A stretch of DNA of 34,235 nucleotides from Gordonia jinhuaensis (GCF_014639795.1 NZ_BMGC01000037.1:1-34235); one strand, 5' to 3'; positions 25,141 through 32,396 are shown, counted from the stretch's first letter. The notes: a model not told the origin generated them from the sequence alone. Numbers and translations are program-made.

Positions 25141-25170
25141 ACAACGATTCACCGGACAACGATTCACCGG
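25141..25170 (+). repeat. 2 x 15-bp perfect tandem repeat in the lsr2 leader
   Basis: ACAACGATTCACCGG occurs twice head to tail (25141-25155 and 25156-25170), ending 23 bp before the lsr2 start. It lies in the 5' untranslated or promoter region. Confidence 0.9.
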
Positions 25171-25193
25171 AGCAGTAACCGAGAGGACAACCA

Positions 25194-25538
25194 GTGGCGA
25201 AGAAGCAAATTGTGCAGTTCATCGACGATCTCGACGGTCGGGTTCTCGACGAGTCGGAGACCGTTCGCTGGTCGCTTGACGGCAAGAACTACGAGTTCGA
25301 CACCTCGCCCAAGCATGCGCAGCAGTTTCGCGACACGCTGTCCAAGTACATCGACGCCTCCCGCAGCGCCAACAGCGGGCGCTCGCGCCGTGGATCAGGT
25401 TCTGCCAAGACCTCGTCTGCGCGCTCGAAGGAGCGCACCCACACCATCCGCGAGTGGGCGATCGAGAACGGCTACGAGGTGAGTACCCGCGGCCGGATCC
25501 CCACGAGCATCATCGAGGCCTACGACGAGGAGCACTGA
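25194..25538 (+). CDS. lsr2: Lsr2 nucleoid-associated protein
   Basis: A 114-residue Lsr2, the actinobacterial H-NS-like protein that bridges DNA and silences AT-rich, often foreign, genes. Residues 1-58 are the dimerisation domain starting MAKKQIVQFIDDLDG. A Ser/Arg linker (59-80) follows, then the DNA-binding domain with IREWAIENGYEVSTRGRIP containing the R-G-R AT-hook-like motif (99-101). The start is GTG at 25194 with GAGAGGA 6 nt upstream. The 245-bp upstream region contains a duplicated 15-mer and a TACGAT (25024-25029) that could be the -10 of a promoter with a long leader. The 3' end lies in a 19-bp duplication. Confidence 0.96.
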   Translation: MAKKQIVQFIDDLDGRVLDESETVRWSLDGKNYEFDTSPKHAQQFRDTLSKYIDASRSANSGRSRRGSGSAKTSSARSKERTHTIREWAIENGYEVSTRGRIPTSIIEAYDEEH

Positions 25539-25577
25539 CCTCACCGTCGAACACTGACCTCACTGTCGAACACTGAC
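25533..25577 (+). repeat. 19-bp tandem duplication over the lsr2 stop codon
   Basis: CACTGACCTCACCGTCGAA (25533-25551) is repeated with one change at 25552-25570 and a partial third copy (25571-25577). The lsr2 TGA (25536-25538) lies in the first copy. The ~200 bp that follow, up to 25778, hold no gene I can support. Confidence 0.85.
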
Positions 25578-25778
25578 CCGCTGTCGTCTTTGCGGGGATT
25601 GTCGCGATGGCGAGTTCCGCAGAACGGGCAGACCTCCTGCGACAGAACGGAAATGATCGCCTCAACTCCGCGCCCATTCCACAGTGATAGGAACACAAGC
25701 ACACTCAGCGGCAGGGTCCACGATCGGCCGACCCCGCGGCATCGCCCGCGGAGTCGTCGAAGGGAATGAGGCGGCGCG

Positions 25779-26994
25779 ATGGCAGAGGCAGGCACCGGCA
25801 CTAACACGCCGTCAGACGAACCACCGAGCGGTGAGAGCGGCAGCGGCACAGCAGACTCCGAGAGCTCGCCAGACTCGGGCAACTCGACAAATTCGGGCAA
25901 TTCGACAGCGAGCGAGCACTCGACAAGGAAGCTGAAGAACAAAGACGAGATCAAGCAGGCCCTCTACGACCAGTACTTCTTTCGGCGCCTGTGGTGGACC
26001 TGCGTGGGTATCGTGCTCATCGGCCTCGGCTCGGCAGTGCTGCGGGTGGGCCAGGTCGGCGTCGATCCGTACACGGCGGCCAATATCGGCATCAGCAACA
26101 CCATCGGGATCAGCCTCGGCAGTTATCAGCTGATCAGCAATTTCGTGTTGTTCATCCCGATGATCCTGTGGGGCCGCCAATACATCGGCGTCGGCACCGT
26201 CATCAACATGGTCATGGTGGGCTATTTGGTGCAGTGGTTCTTCCAGCTGCTCGACCCGATCTCGTGGGACCACCCGACCGGCGCGGAGAAGACGCTGCTC
26301 TTCTGCTGCGGCATCCTGATCTTCGACTACGGGTGCTCGCTGTACATGACGTCACATCTGGGCAATTCACCCTACGATGCGGTGGCGCCGATCATCGTCG
26401 ACCACACAGGCGCGAAATACCGTGTGGTCCGCGTGATTCAGGCCTACTCGTCGATCCGCAATACCGCGGGTTCGATCGGTGTCGTCGCGGCCTCCATCGT
26501 CGAGCGCGACGATGACGGAAAGATCAAAGTGACCGAGGCCGATGGCGGCGACATCGGCGAGGCGAGTGTCGGCGGTTCGCTGATCGGCATGCTGATCGGC
26601 ATCCTCGGTGGCCCCCTGGGCATGCTGCTCGGATTCGGCCTCGGCGCTCTCGGCGGCGCGCTGGTCGACGCCGATCACGCCGACGACGCCGACGACGCGG
26701 TCACCGAGTTCTCCCGCCTCGTACCGCCCGGACACACACAACGCGATCCTGGCCCAGACCGAGGAAGCCGACACCACCGCACTCGACGCCTTCGTGCAGA
26801 AGCTCGGCGGTTCCATCAGCCGTCGCCCGCTCGACGATGTCCTCTCGGAGGTGGAGGCCAACCAGGACGCCGCAGATGAGGCAGCCAAGGCTGCTCGCAA
26901 GACCCTGCGCGAACAGCGCAAGGCCGAGAAGAAGGAAAAGCGCGAGGATCGTGTCGCAAACCTGAAGTCGAAGTTCGCCGGCTCCAAGAGCTGA
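25779..26994 (+). pseudogene. Composite YczE-like membrane / DUF1269-like gene, fused and frameshifted
   Basis: Residues 1-60 are a Ser/Asn-rich head (with an 18-bp repeat at 25874-25909). Residues 65-220 match the first part of a YczE/YitT-like membrane protein (GLGSAVLRVGQVGVDPYTAANIG, then GNSPYDAVAPIIVDH). At about residue 221 (DNA near 26438) the sequence changes into a DUF1269-type protein (GSIGVVAASIVERDDDGKIKV, then a Gly-rich double helix) that lacks its first 10-20 residues. At 26735-26742 the frame is lost in a (CA)4 run; the other frame continues with NAILAQTEEADTTALDAF and a Lys-rich KTLREQRKAEKKEK tail, ending at 26994. Two normal genes seem to have been fused by a deletion and then shifted. 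GAAGGGAATGAGG precedes the ATG. Confidence 0.7.
25874..25909 (+). repeat. 2 x 18-bp tandem repeat in the YczE-like N-terminus
   Basis: TCGGGCAACTCGACAAAT (25874-25891) and TCGGGCAATTCGACAGCG (25892-25909) encode SGNSTN/SGNSTA; the frame is kept. Confidence 0.8.
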
Positions 26995-27014
26995 CGGCTC
27001 AGGCCAGATCCACC

Positions 27015-27052
27015 GATTCGGCCCGCTTCCACACCCGGAAGCGGGCCGAATC
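27015..27052. terminator. Strong hairpin terminator after the DUF1269 part
   Basis: A perfect 16-bp stem (GATTCGGCCCGCTTCC at 27015-27030 and its complement at 27037-27052) with a 6-nt ACACCC loop, 20 bp after the stop. There is no long T tract, as is usual in actinobacteria. Confidence 0.75.
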
Positions 27053-27086
27053 GTGTCCGGGCCGGGCTCGAGTGCGTGCCCGATGC

Positions 27087-27137
27087 GACAAAAGGTAACA
27101 AGCCACAAAACGTGACAAGCCAGAAAAGGTAACGATT
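27087..27137 (+). repeat. 3 x 17-bp imperfect tandem repeat upstream of the GH43-like gene
   Basis: Units at 27087-27103, 27104-27120 and 27121-27137 share an A-rich start and GTAAC/GTGAC. They end 45 bp before the candidate -10, a place where a regulator could bind on one face of the helix. Confidence 0.7.
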
Positions 27138-27182
27138 CGGTACGCGCCCGGACAACGCCGCACCTACCGTTGGCGCGTCGTC

Positions 27183-27188
27183 GATACT
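27183..27188 (+). promoter_or_regulatory. Candidate -10 hexamer of the GH43-like gene
   Basis: GATACT ends 8 bases before the GTG at 27196, so the message would begin within one base of the start codon. The first base deviates from TANNNT. Confidence 0.4.
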
Positions 27189-27195
27189 CACTTCC

Positions 27196-28161
27196 GTGAG
27201 GCGAAGCAGACCGATTCTGGTGCTCTCGATCCTAGTGGCGGCTGTGGCTCAGCTCGTCGCCGCCCCGGCGATGTCGGATGGGGCGACCCCCGCGTGGCGG
27301 TACACGATGGTGGCGTTCAGCAACGCCAGCGACAGGGACATGGATGTCTACCAGTCCGGCGACGCCACCCATTTCGACGTCCTGCGCCTCAACGCCTATC
27401 GTCCGCCCACCGGACGTGTGCGCGATCCCAGCATCTTCCGCAACTCCGACGGCCTGTATTACCTCACCTACACCACGGCCGACGGGGCGAACATCGGTTT
27501 CGCGCGCAGCCCTGACCGGCGCACGTGGACGTTCCTGCAGAACTACCCGGTCCCCTTCTGCTGCGCCTTCCTGCCCGGCACCGGCGACGGTAAGGGGATC
27601 GGCTCGGTCGACATCCGCGGCTTCGGTTCTGCCGGGTCCTCCGACGGTCCGTCGCTGTCACCGTTCACCACCAAAGCGTGGGCGCCCGAATGGTTCGTCG
27701 ACAATGGTCGCGTCAACGTGATTTTGTCGATGTCGACCGGCGGCGGCTTCGTGCCCTACCTGATGACGGCCCTGGATCCGTCACTGCGCCTGTGGAGTCT
27801 GCCCGTTCCGCTCGCGGGCATCGGTGCCGACCACATCGACACCACGGTCGTGAAGGTCGGTGGCACCTATCACGCCTTCACCAAGAACGAGACGAGGAAG
27901 GTCGTCGAACATGCGGTGTCGAACTCGCTGGGCGGCCCCTACCGGTTCGTGACGCCCGGACCGTGGGGGACCTACGTCGAGGGGCCGGCAGTGACACAAC
28001 TTCCCAGCGGTGCCTGGCGGATCTATCTCGATGCCTATACCCGCGGACAGTACCTGTACTCCGACAGCACCGACGGGATGAACACCTGGTCGACACCGAC
28101 TGTGCTGCCCGGCCTTTCGGGAACCGTCCGGCATGTGGGCGTCATGCGCGAGCCGGCCTGA
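27196..28161 (+). CDS. Secreted glycoside hydrolase family 43-like protein
   Basis: A 321-residue exported protein. A signal peptide (residues 1-25, RRSRPILVLSILVAAVAQL) ends near AAPA. The rest fits a five-bladed beta-propeller of the GH43/GH32/GH117 clan: RDPSIFRNSDGLYYLTYTT holds the likely base D77, HIDTTVVKVGGTYHAFTK holds D215 and TYVEGPAV holds E262, the expected acid triad. Such enzymes remove arabinose, xylose or galactose units from polysaccharides; arabinogalactan of the own or a related cell wall is a plausible substrate, by inference. Cys122-Cys123 are adjacent, which is odd. The GTG start follows a leaderless-type promoter preceded by three repeats. Confidence 0.8.
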   Translation: MRRSRPILVLSILVAAVAQLVAAPAMSDGATPAWRYTMVAFSNASDRDMDVYQSGDATHFDVLRLNAYRPPTGRVRDPSIFRNSDGLYYLTYTTADGANIGFARSPDRRTWTFLQNYPVPFCCAFLPGTGDGKGIGSVDIRGFGSAGSSDGPSLSPFTTKAWAPEWFVDNGRVNVILSMSTGGGFVPYLMTALDPSLRLWSLPVPLAGIGADHIDTTVVKVGGTYHAFTKNETRKVVEHAVSNSLGGPYRFVTPGPWGTYVEGPAVTQLPSGAWRIYLDAYTRGQYLYSDSTDGMNTWSTPTVLPGLSGTVRHVGVMREPA

Positions 28162-28188
28162 GCGCTCGTCACACAACGCTCACCACTG

Positions 28189-28228
28189 GCTCACCTACCC
28201 GCGGGGCCGCTCACCTACCCGCCGGCGG
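28189..28228. repeat. 20-bp tandem duplication over the VOC gene stop
   Basis: GCTCACCTACCCGCGGGGCC (28189-28208) and GCTCACCTACCCGCCGGCGG (28209-28228) share the first 14 bases. The minus-strand stop of the VOC gene (28211-28213) is in the second unit. Confidence 0.75.
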
Positions 28229-29011
28229 TGAACCGAGCGAGATCATCGCACCGTTCGGATCCTGCAGCGTGGCCAGCGTGCCGTAGGGCGTATCGGTCGC
28301 CCCCATCATCACGGTCCCGCCGAGCTTCTCGGCAGTCTCCACGGTCGCGGCCACCTCTTCGACGGTGACGTAGATCTGCCAGAACGATGGCATCGCAGGC
28401 GGAAAGATGTTGGTGGCGTCCATGATTCCCGCATACGCCATATCGCCGAAGAACACCTGCGCATAGCGCAGCGGATTGCCGGGTTCGACCACTTCGGCTG
28501 CAGAGTTGTCGATGATCGTCTCCACCCGGGCGCCGACCACCTCCGGGTAGAACACCAGCGAGCGCGGGTAATCCTGGCTCGCACACTCGAACCAGTAGGG
28601 TGCGCCCGGCACTCCCCAATCGGCAAACCCCTTGTGCTTGTTGGGCTTCCAGAATCCGATGACCGCACCGGCGGCATCGATCGCCACCGCCATCGTGCCC
28701 TCGTCGCCGACATCCATCGGCGGGACCATCACGGTCCCACCTGCAGCCTTGACCAGTTCGAGGGTTTCATCCGGATCGGCCGTGTGCAGATACGACGACC
28801 AGACGCTGGGTGCCGAATCGTCGGCGGCCGACATCAGTCCCGCGATGCGTTTGCCGTTGAGCGTGAAGTTGCGGTAACCACCGAGGTCGGGGTTGGGATC
28901 TTCGGCTTCCCAGCCGAACAACTGCTGATAGAACGACACTGCGGCGTCCGCGTCACTGGTCATCAGATCGAACCAGATAGGTGCGCCGATGGGGGCGGAG
29001 TACTCGGTCAT
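28211..29011 (-). CDS. VOC (glyoxalase/dioxygenase fold) family protein, two domains
   Basis: A 266-residue protein with two vicinal-oxygen-chelate domains (about 5-125 and 135-262). Each has the pattern of a beta-alpha-beta start (PIWFDLMTSDADAAVSFYQQLFGW; PYWFECASQDYPRSLVFY) and a GGTVMVPPMDVG or GGTVMMGATDTPYG segment. The resemblance is to the actinobacterial hydroxylase-like VOC proteins such as the 27-kDa antigen Cfp30B group. The reaction is unknown. I chose ATG 29011 because GGAAGGG lies about 10 nt upstream; the frame stays open 12 codons further up without a ribosome site. Confidence 0.88.
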   Translation of the reverse strand: MTEYSAPIGAPIWFDLMTSDADAAVSFYQQLFGWEAEDPNPDLGGYRNFTLNGKRIAGLMSAADDSAPSVWSSYLHTADPDETLELVKAAGGTVMVPPMDVGDEGTMAVAIDAAGAVIGFWKPNKHKGFADWGVPGAPYWFECASQDYPRSLVFYPEVVGARVETIIDNSAAEVVEPGNPLRYAQVFFGDMAYAGIMDATNIFPPAMPSFWQIYVTVEEVAATVETAEKLGGTVMMGATDTPYGTLATLQDPNGAMISLGSPPAGR

Positions 29012-29104
29012 GAGAGGCCCTTCCGGTAGCCGTGCGCGGCCGAGCATCGGGATGAACTCGCGCCTGCTTCCAGCCTTGCCGAAATCGATCGCCGGCGCAC
29101 GCGT

Positions 29105-30148
29105 TTATGACGATCGCCCGGCCTGCTCCTCGCCGTCGAGCGTCACCGCACAGATCTCCGCGATCGCCGATGGTGATCCCTGCTCACCGATTTTCGCCGC
29201 GATCACGCCGAGAATGATCAACGCCCCGCCGACGAACTGTGCCGCAGTGGGGATCTGGCCGAGCAACGCCGCGGCCCAGACGACCGCGGCGACCACCTCG
29301 AGTAGCGCGAACAACGACGCCAGCCGTGCGCCCAGACGCCGAGCGGCGGCGATGCCGGTGAGGTAGGCGGTCGCCGCGGTGATCACACCCAGCACGATCA
29401 ATACCACCCATGTCGACTCATCGAATCCGGCGAAGTGGACGGACGCCGCCCCGACACTCATCGGGAGCACCCCGACAACACCGAGGATTCCCAGAAGCGC
29501 TACGGCGAAGACCATCCCGGCCGTGGCGAGCACCGACGGCGGCAGCGAGTCATCGGTATGAGCGGAGATGATGAAGTAACCCGCAGCACCGACCATCGCC
29601 GCGCCCGCCCACAGCGCACCGACAAGATCGACCGAGGTTCGGCCGATCAAGTCGAGTACCAGCACAAGTCCGACCGCACAGATCGCGACTCCGAGGAAAG
29701 CCCAGCGCGACGGACGCTGACGGTGCACCGCCCACATCCAGGCGATCACCACCACCGGCGCGGTGTACTCGATGAGCAGCGCCGGGCCCACATCCATCCG
29801 CTGGATCGCGGAGAAGTAGCAGAACTGGGCACCAGCGATGCCCAACAGGCCATATGCCGCGATCGTGCGCCCGTGGCCGACGACAATCGACCGCAACGTC
29901 GGCACCCGCATCGCCGACCACCCGCCCAGGTCGCGCGCGGCGAACGGCAGCAGTACGAGGCAGCCGACGCCGATGCGGATGGCCACCACGGCACCGGGAC
30001 TCCACCCGGATGCGAGCAGCGGTGTGGCCAGAGCCCCCGACAGCCCGAAACTCAGGGCCGACACGACGGCGAAGGTGAACCCGACACGGGCCCTGTGCGC
30101 CGCATCTCGACCACCCAGCCGGATCGTGTCATGAGTCATCTGCGCCAT
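29105..30148 (-). CDS. EamA/DMT-family permease
   Basis: A 347-residue membrane protein with about ten helices in two EamA repeats (25-165 and 175-325). A GAQFCYFSAIQRMDVGPALLIEYTAPV segment in the first repeat and ARLASLFALLEVVAAVVWAAALLGQ in the second are typical of the drug/metabolite transporters, RhtA-like. The substrate (often amino acids or metabolites exported) is unknown. The ATG at 30148 is chosen because minus-strand TAGTGT ends 9 nt upstream as a -10 for a near-leaderless transcript; a GTG at 30160 is in frame. It is divergent from the CGNR regulator, which may control it. Confidence 0.9.
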   Translation of the reverse strand: MAQMTHDTIRLGGRDAAHRARVGFTFAVVSALSFGLSGALATPLLASGWSPGAVVAIRIGVGCLVLLPFAARDLGGWSAMRVPTLRSIVVGHGRTIAAYGLLGIAGAQFCYFSAIQRMDVGPALLIEYTAPVVVIAWMWAVHRQRPSRWAFLGVAICAVGLVLVLDLIGRTSVDLVGALWAGAAMVGAAGYFIISAHTDDSLPPSVLATAGMVFAVALLGILGVVGVLPMSVGAASVHFAGFDESTWVVLIVLGVITAATAYLTGIAAARRLGARLASLFALLEVVAAVVWAAALLGQIPTAAQFVGGALIILGVIAAKIGEQGSPSAIAEICAVTLDGEEQAGRSS

Positions 30149-30156
30149 GGGCGATG

Positions 30157-30162
30157 ACACTA
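30157..30162 (-). promoter_or_regulatory. Candidate -10 hexamer of the EamA gene
   Basis: Minus-strand TAGTGT, 8 nt before the ATG at 30148. It lies only 13 bp from the opposite-strand -10 of the CGNR gene, so the two promoters are back to back. Confidence 0.5.
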
Positions 30163-30175
30163 GTGAGCGATTCGG

Positions 30176-30181
30176 TAAGGT
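30176..30181 (+). promoter_or_regulatory. Candidate -10 hexamer of the CGNR gene
   Basis: TAAGGT followed by GTCAAC and ATG at 30188; +1 is the A of the start codon, a leaderless start. Confidence 0.6.
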
Positions 30182-30187
30182 GTCAAC

Positions 30188-30751
30188 ATGATTTTCGGTG
30201 ATGACGTCGACGTGGCACTACAGTCGGCGGTGGCGCTGGTTAACTCCGCGTCATCTCCCGACACCCTGGAGACCGTCGCCGATCTCGACACCTTCTGGAC
30301 TCGGTTCGGATACACCGGCCGCCATGACCGCGACCGGACCGAACTCGAGCAGGTGCGCGAGATCAGGCCGACGCTGCGGGCACTGCTTCTCGCGGACCGG
30401 GACGACTGCGTGGGGCTCGTCAACGATGTCCTGCGCCGTCATCGAGCGCTTCCCCAGCTCGAACGGCACGGCGACACCGACTGGCACCTGCATGCCATCG
30501 ATGCCGATGCACCGCTGGCCGACCGGATCATGGTCGAGACGGCGATGTCGCTCGTCGACGTGATCCGCGCCGATGAACTCTCGCGCCTGACCATCTGCGA
30601 TGACGACGACTGCGACGCCATCGTGCTGGATCTCTCGCGCAACCGGTCGCGCCGCTACTGCTCCACAGCGTGCACCAACCGCAATGCCGTCGCCGCATAT
30701 CGGCGGCGCCAAGCCGGGACCGACCGAAACGGGCCGGCGCAGGTCAGGTAA
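30188..30751 (+). CDS. CGNR zinc-finger (ABATE domain) regulator
   Basis: A 187-residue protein of the ABATE/CGNR type. The N-terminal helical domain (1-120) resembles the ABATE stress-linked ligand-binding domain, and the C-terminus holds a zinc finger (C137, C142, C158, C162) with DLSRNRSRRYCSTAC then TNRNAVAAYRRR. The name-giving CGNR is CTNR here, otherwise the finger is complete. Such proteins are thought to be DNA-binding regulators. It is divergent from the EamA permease gene and shares its promoter region, so it may regulate it, by analogy. Confidence 0.88.
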   Translation: MIFGDDVDVALQSAVALVNSASSPDTLETVADLDTFWTRFGYTGRHDRDRTELEQVREIRPTLRALLLADRDDCVGLVNDVLRRHRALPQLERHGDTDWHLHAIDADAPLADRIMVETAMSLVDVIRADELSRLTICDDDDCDAIVLDLSRNRSRRYCSTACTNRNAVAAYRRRQAGTDRNGPAQVR

Positions 30752-30769
30752 CCGACCGCCGATTCCGGG

Positions 30770-31984
30770 TCAGGACCGCTCACACATCGTCATTGCCGTG
30801 TGCAGCCGCCGAACTGCCTCACGCAGCGAGTCGGGTGAGAGAGTGGCGAAGCTCAGCCGTGCGCACTCGGTGAGGTCGGCGTCAACCGCAAACGCCGATC
30901 CCGGAACGAACGCGACACCGTGCGACAACGCGACGCTCAGGAGTTCGTCGGTATCGCAGCCGGGAAGTCGTATCTAACAGAACATGCCGCCGGTCGGGGC
31001 GACGTACTCGACGTCGGCGCCGAATGCGTCATCAAGGGCCGACGTCAATGCTGCGGAACGAGTGGCGTATTCGGACGTGACTGTGTCGATGTGGCCTTCG
31101 AACCACACATTGTCCGAGAGCAGTTCGGCCACCATTAGTTGATTGAGTGCCGAACCGCAGAGGTCGGCACACTGCTTGAGACGTTCGACAAGGGACACGA
31201 TCGCCGGGGACGCGTTGAGCCATCCCACCCGCAGTGCCGGCGCGAGCGTCTTCGACGCCGAGCCCAATCGGATGACGCGCTCCCCTGGAATCGGGGTGTG
31301 CCCTGAAACCGTGGTGTGCCCTGAAATCGTGGTGTGCACTGTGTCATCGAATCGCAGTCGGCCGTACGGATCGTCGTCGATGATCCAGAAGCCGTACCTC
31401 TGCGCGAGATTCGCGAGCGCTTCACGAGTGGCCGCGGTGGAGGTCACGCCCGACGGGTTGTGAAAGTTGCTGACAGTGTGGACGATCCTGGGTCGGACAC
31501 CGCTCTCGAGTAGTTTCACGAGAGCCGCGATGTTCGTTCCCTCGTTCGTGATCGGGAGAGCCTCGACGTGGGCACGCACGCTCTGAAACGCTTGGAGCGC
31601 ACCGACGTACACGGGATCGTCGACAACAACGACATCAGCGGGGTCTAGCAGGGATTGGGCGAGCAGCGACAGCGCTTGCTGAGAACCGTGGGTGAGCAGG
31701 ATTTGCGACGGATCGACAGCCTCGACCCTCGCCACCGCCTCGCGGCAACGTGTCGCGCCGCGACTCGTGGTGTACTGCAGCGCGTCGCTGCTGCCCATGA
31801 CACGAGCGGCGGCTTCGGCTATCCGGAGGCCGGGTATGAGTTCGGTGGCGGGTAGTCCACCGGCGAGGCTGAGTACGCCGGGCCGCTCGGTGACGGCGAG
31901 AAGGTCGCGGATCGCCGATCCGCGCACACCGCGCACGGCGGCCGATTCGGGCGGTGGGGTCGGCAGGGTCATCGGATGCGGCAT
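30770..31984 (-). pseudogene. PLP-dependent aminotransferase (class I/II) interrupted by an amber codon
   Basis: A class I/II aminotransferase of the 2-aminoadipate/MocR-like group, 404 codons if read through. Residues 1-336 include AGGLPATELIP, TSNFHNP-type HNPSGVT (near 175-181), IIDDDPYGRLRF and the PLP lysine K245 in RLGSASKTLAPALRVGW. After TGGMFC the frame meets TAG (30974-30976); beyond it comes IRLPGCDTDELLSVALSHGV and a normal C-terminus to 30770. Relatives have Trp (or similar) at that place in GGMF-W-RLP, so TGG to TAG is the likely change. Residues 217-234 are an inserted threefold HTTISG-like repeat. AGGAG lies 11 nt before the ATG at 31984. Confidence 0.82.
31284..31337. repeat. 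3 x 18-bp tandem repeat in the aminotransferase gene
   Basis: Units at 31284-31301, 31302-31319 and 31320-31337 (CCTGAAACCGTGGTGTGC type) encode HTPIPG, HTTVSG and HTTISG. They lie in a loop just before the PLP lysine and keep the frame. Confidence 0.9.
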
Positions 31985-32182
31985 GGGTGCATCACTCCTG
32001 TTCTCGGGGCATGAACGTGGAGGTGATGCGGATGGTCACCGAGAAGGCGTGCGCGGGTGAATCGCCCGCACACAGCATAGACACCAGCTCTCACTAGTCG
32101 GTACTTATATCTCACTATCTGAGAGATCGATCAGAGTGCGCGTGCAGCCCCGTCAGGCACTGGAATGAAGCCAGAGCACTAA
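31985..32182. other. Intergenic region between aminotransferase and L36
   Basis: About 200 bp. It holds the aminotransferase ribosome site (31995-32000) and probably its promoter. TCTCACTA occurs twice (near 32091 and 32111), and an AT-rich stretch lies at 32100-32120. I see no gene. Confidence 0.4.
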
Positions 32183-32203
32183 TGGAAACGACTATCGTTT
32201 ACA
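32183..32203. promoter_or_regulatory. Putative Zur operator of rpmJ
   Basis: A near-perfect inverted repeat: TGGAAACGA, a CTA-type centre, then TCGTTTACA, with one mismatch between arms. Position and shape fit a Zur box; zinc-free ribosomal protein genes in actinobacteria are repressed by Zur. It overlaps the -10 element (TACAAT, 32200-32205), which is the right position for repression. Confidence 0.65.
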
Positions 32204-32205
32204 AT
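32200..32205 (+). promoter_or_regulatory. -10 hexamer of rpmJ
   Basis: TACAAT is an almost perfect -10 element ending 8 bases before the ATG at 32213, giving a leaderless or 1-2 nt leader mRNA. Confidence 0.6.
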
Positions 32206-32212
32206 AGTCGGC

Positions 32213-32335
32213 ATGAAAGTACGCAACTCGGTGAGATCCCTCAAGAACAAGCCCGGCGCGCAAGTGGTGCGGCGACGCGGCAAAGTGTTCGTGATCAACA
32301 AGAAGGAACCGCGTTTCACGGCGCGACAGCGGTGA
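32213..32335 (+). CDS. rpmJ: Zinc-independent 50S ribosomal protein L36
   Basis: A 40-residue L36 paralogue too short for ordinary ORF calling. It reads [19 protein letters not shown] and then an [21 protein letters not shown] end. The C-type L36 keeps a CxxC...C/H zinc site, but this one has no cysteine at all, so it is the zinc-free form used when zinc is scarce. A strong palindromic operator overlaps its promoter, consistent with Zur control. The 3' end lies in a 14-bp duplication. Normally these paralogues cluster with zinc-free L28, L33, S14 or L31, none of which is visible here. Confidence 0.92.
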   Translation: MKVRNSVRSLKNKPGAQVVRRRGKVFVINKKEPRFTARQR

Positions 32336-32352
32336 GGAGACAGCGGTGAGGA
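32325..32352 (+). repeat. 14-bp tandem duplication over the rpmJ stop
   Basis: GACAGCGGTGAGGA occurs at 32325-32338 and again at 32339-32352. The first copy holds the rpmJ stop (32333-32335). Confidence 0.9.
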
Positions 32353-32396
32353 TCGCCAGCCCAGGCGGTCCTTTCCATCCAGCGAGAGGGCGATCG

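Noticed and set aside
24949-25193. Small gene between the DUF4190 gene and lsr2
   Set aside because: The frames there have no protein character and the region includes the lsr2 leader and its duplication.
25541-25700. Minus-strand short frame with a CPFCGTRHRDNPRKDD segment
   Set aside because: Only one CxxC, no good start codon or ribosome site, and it ends inside the duplication after lsr2. Probably not a gene.
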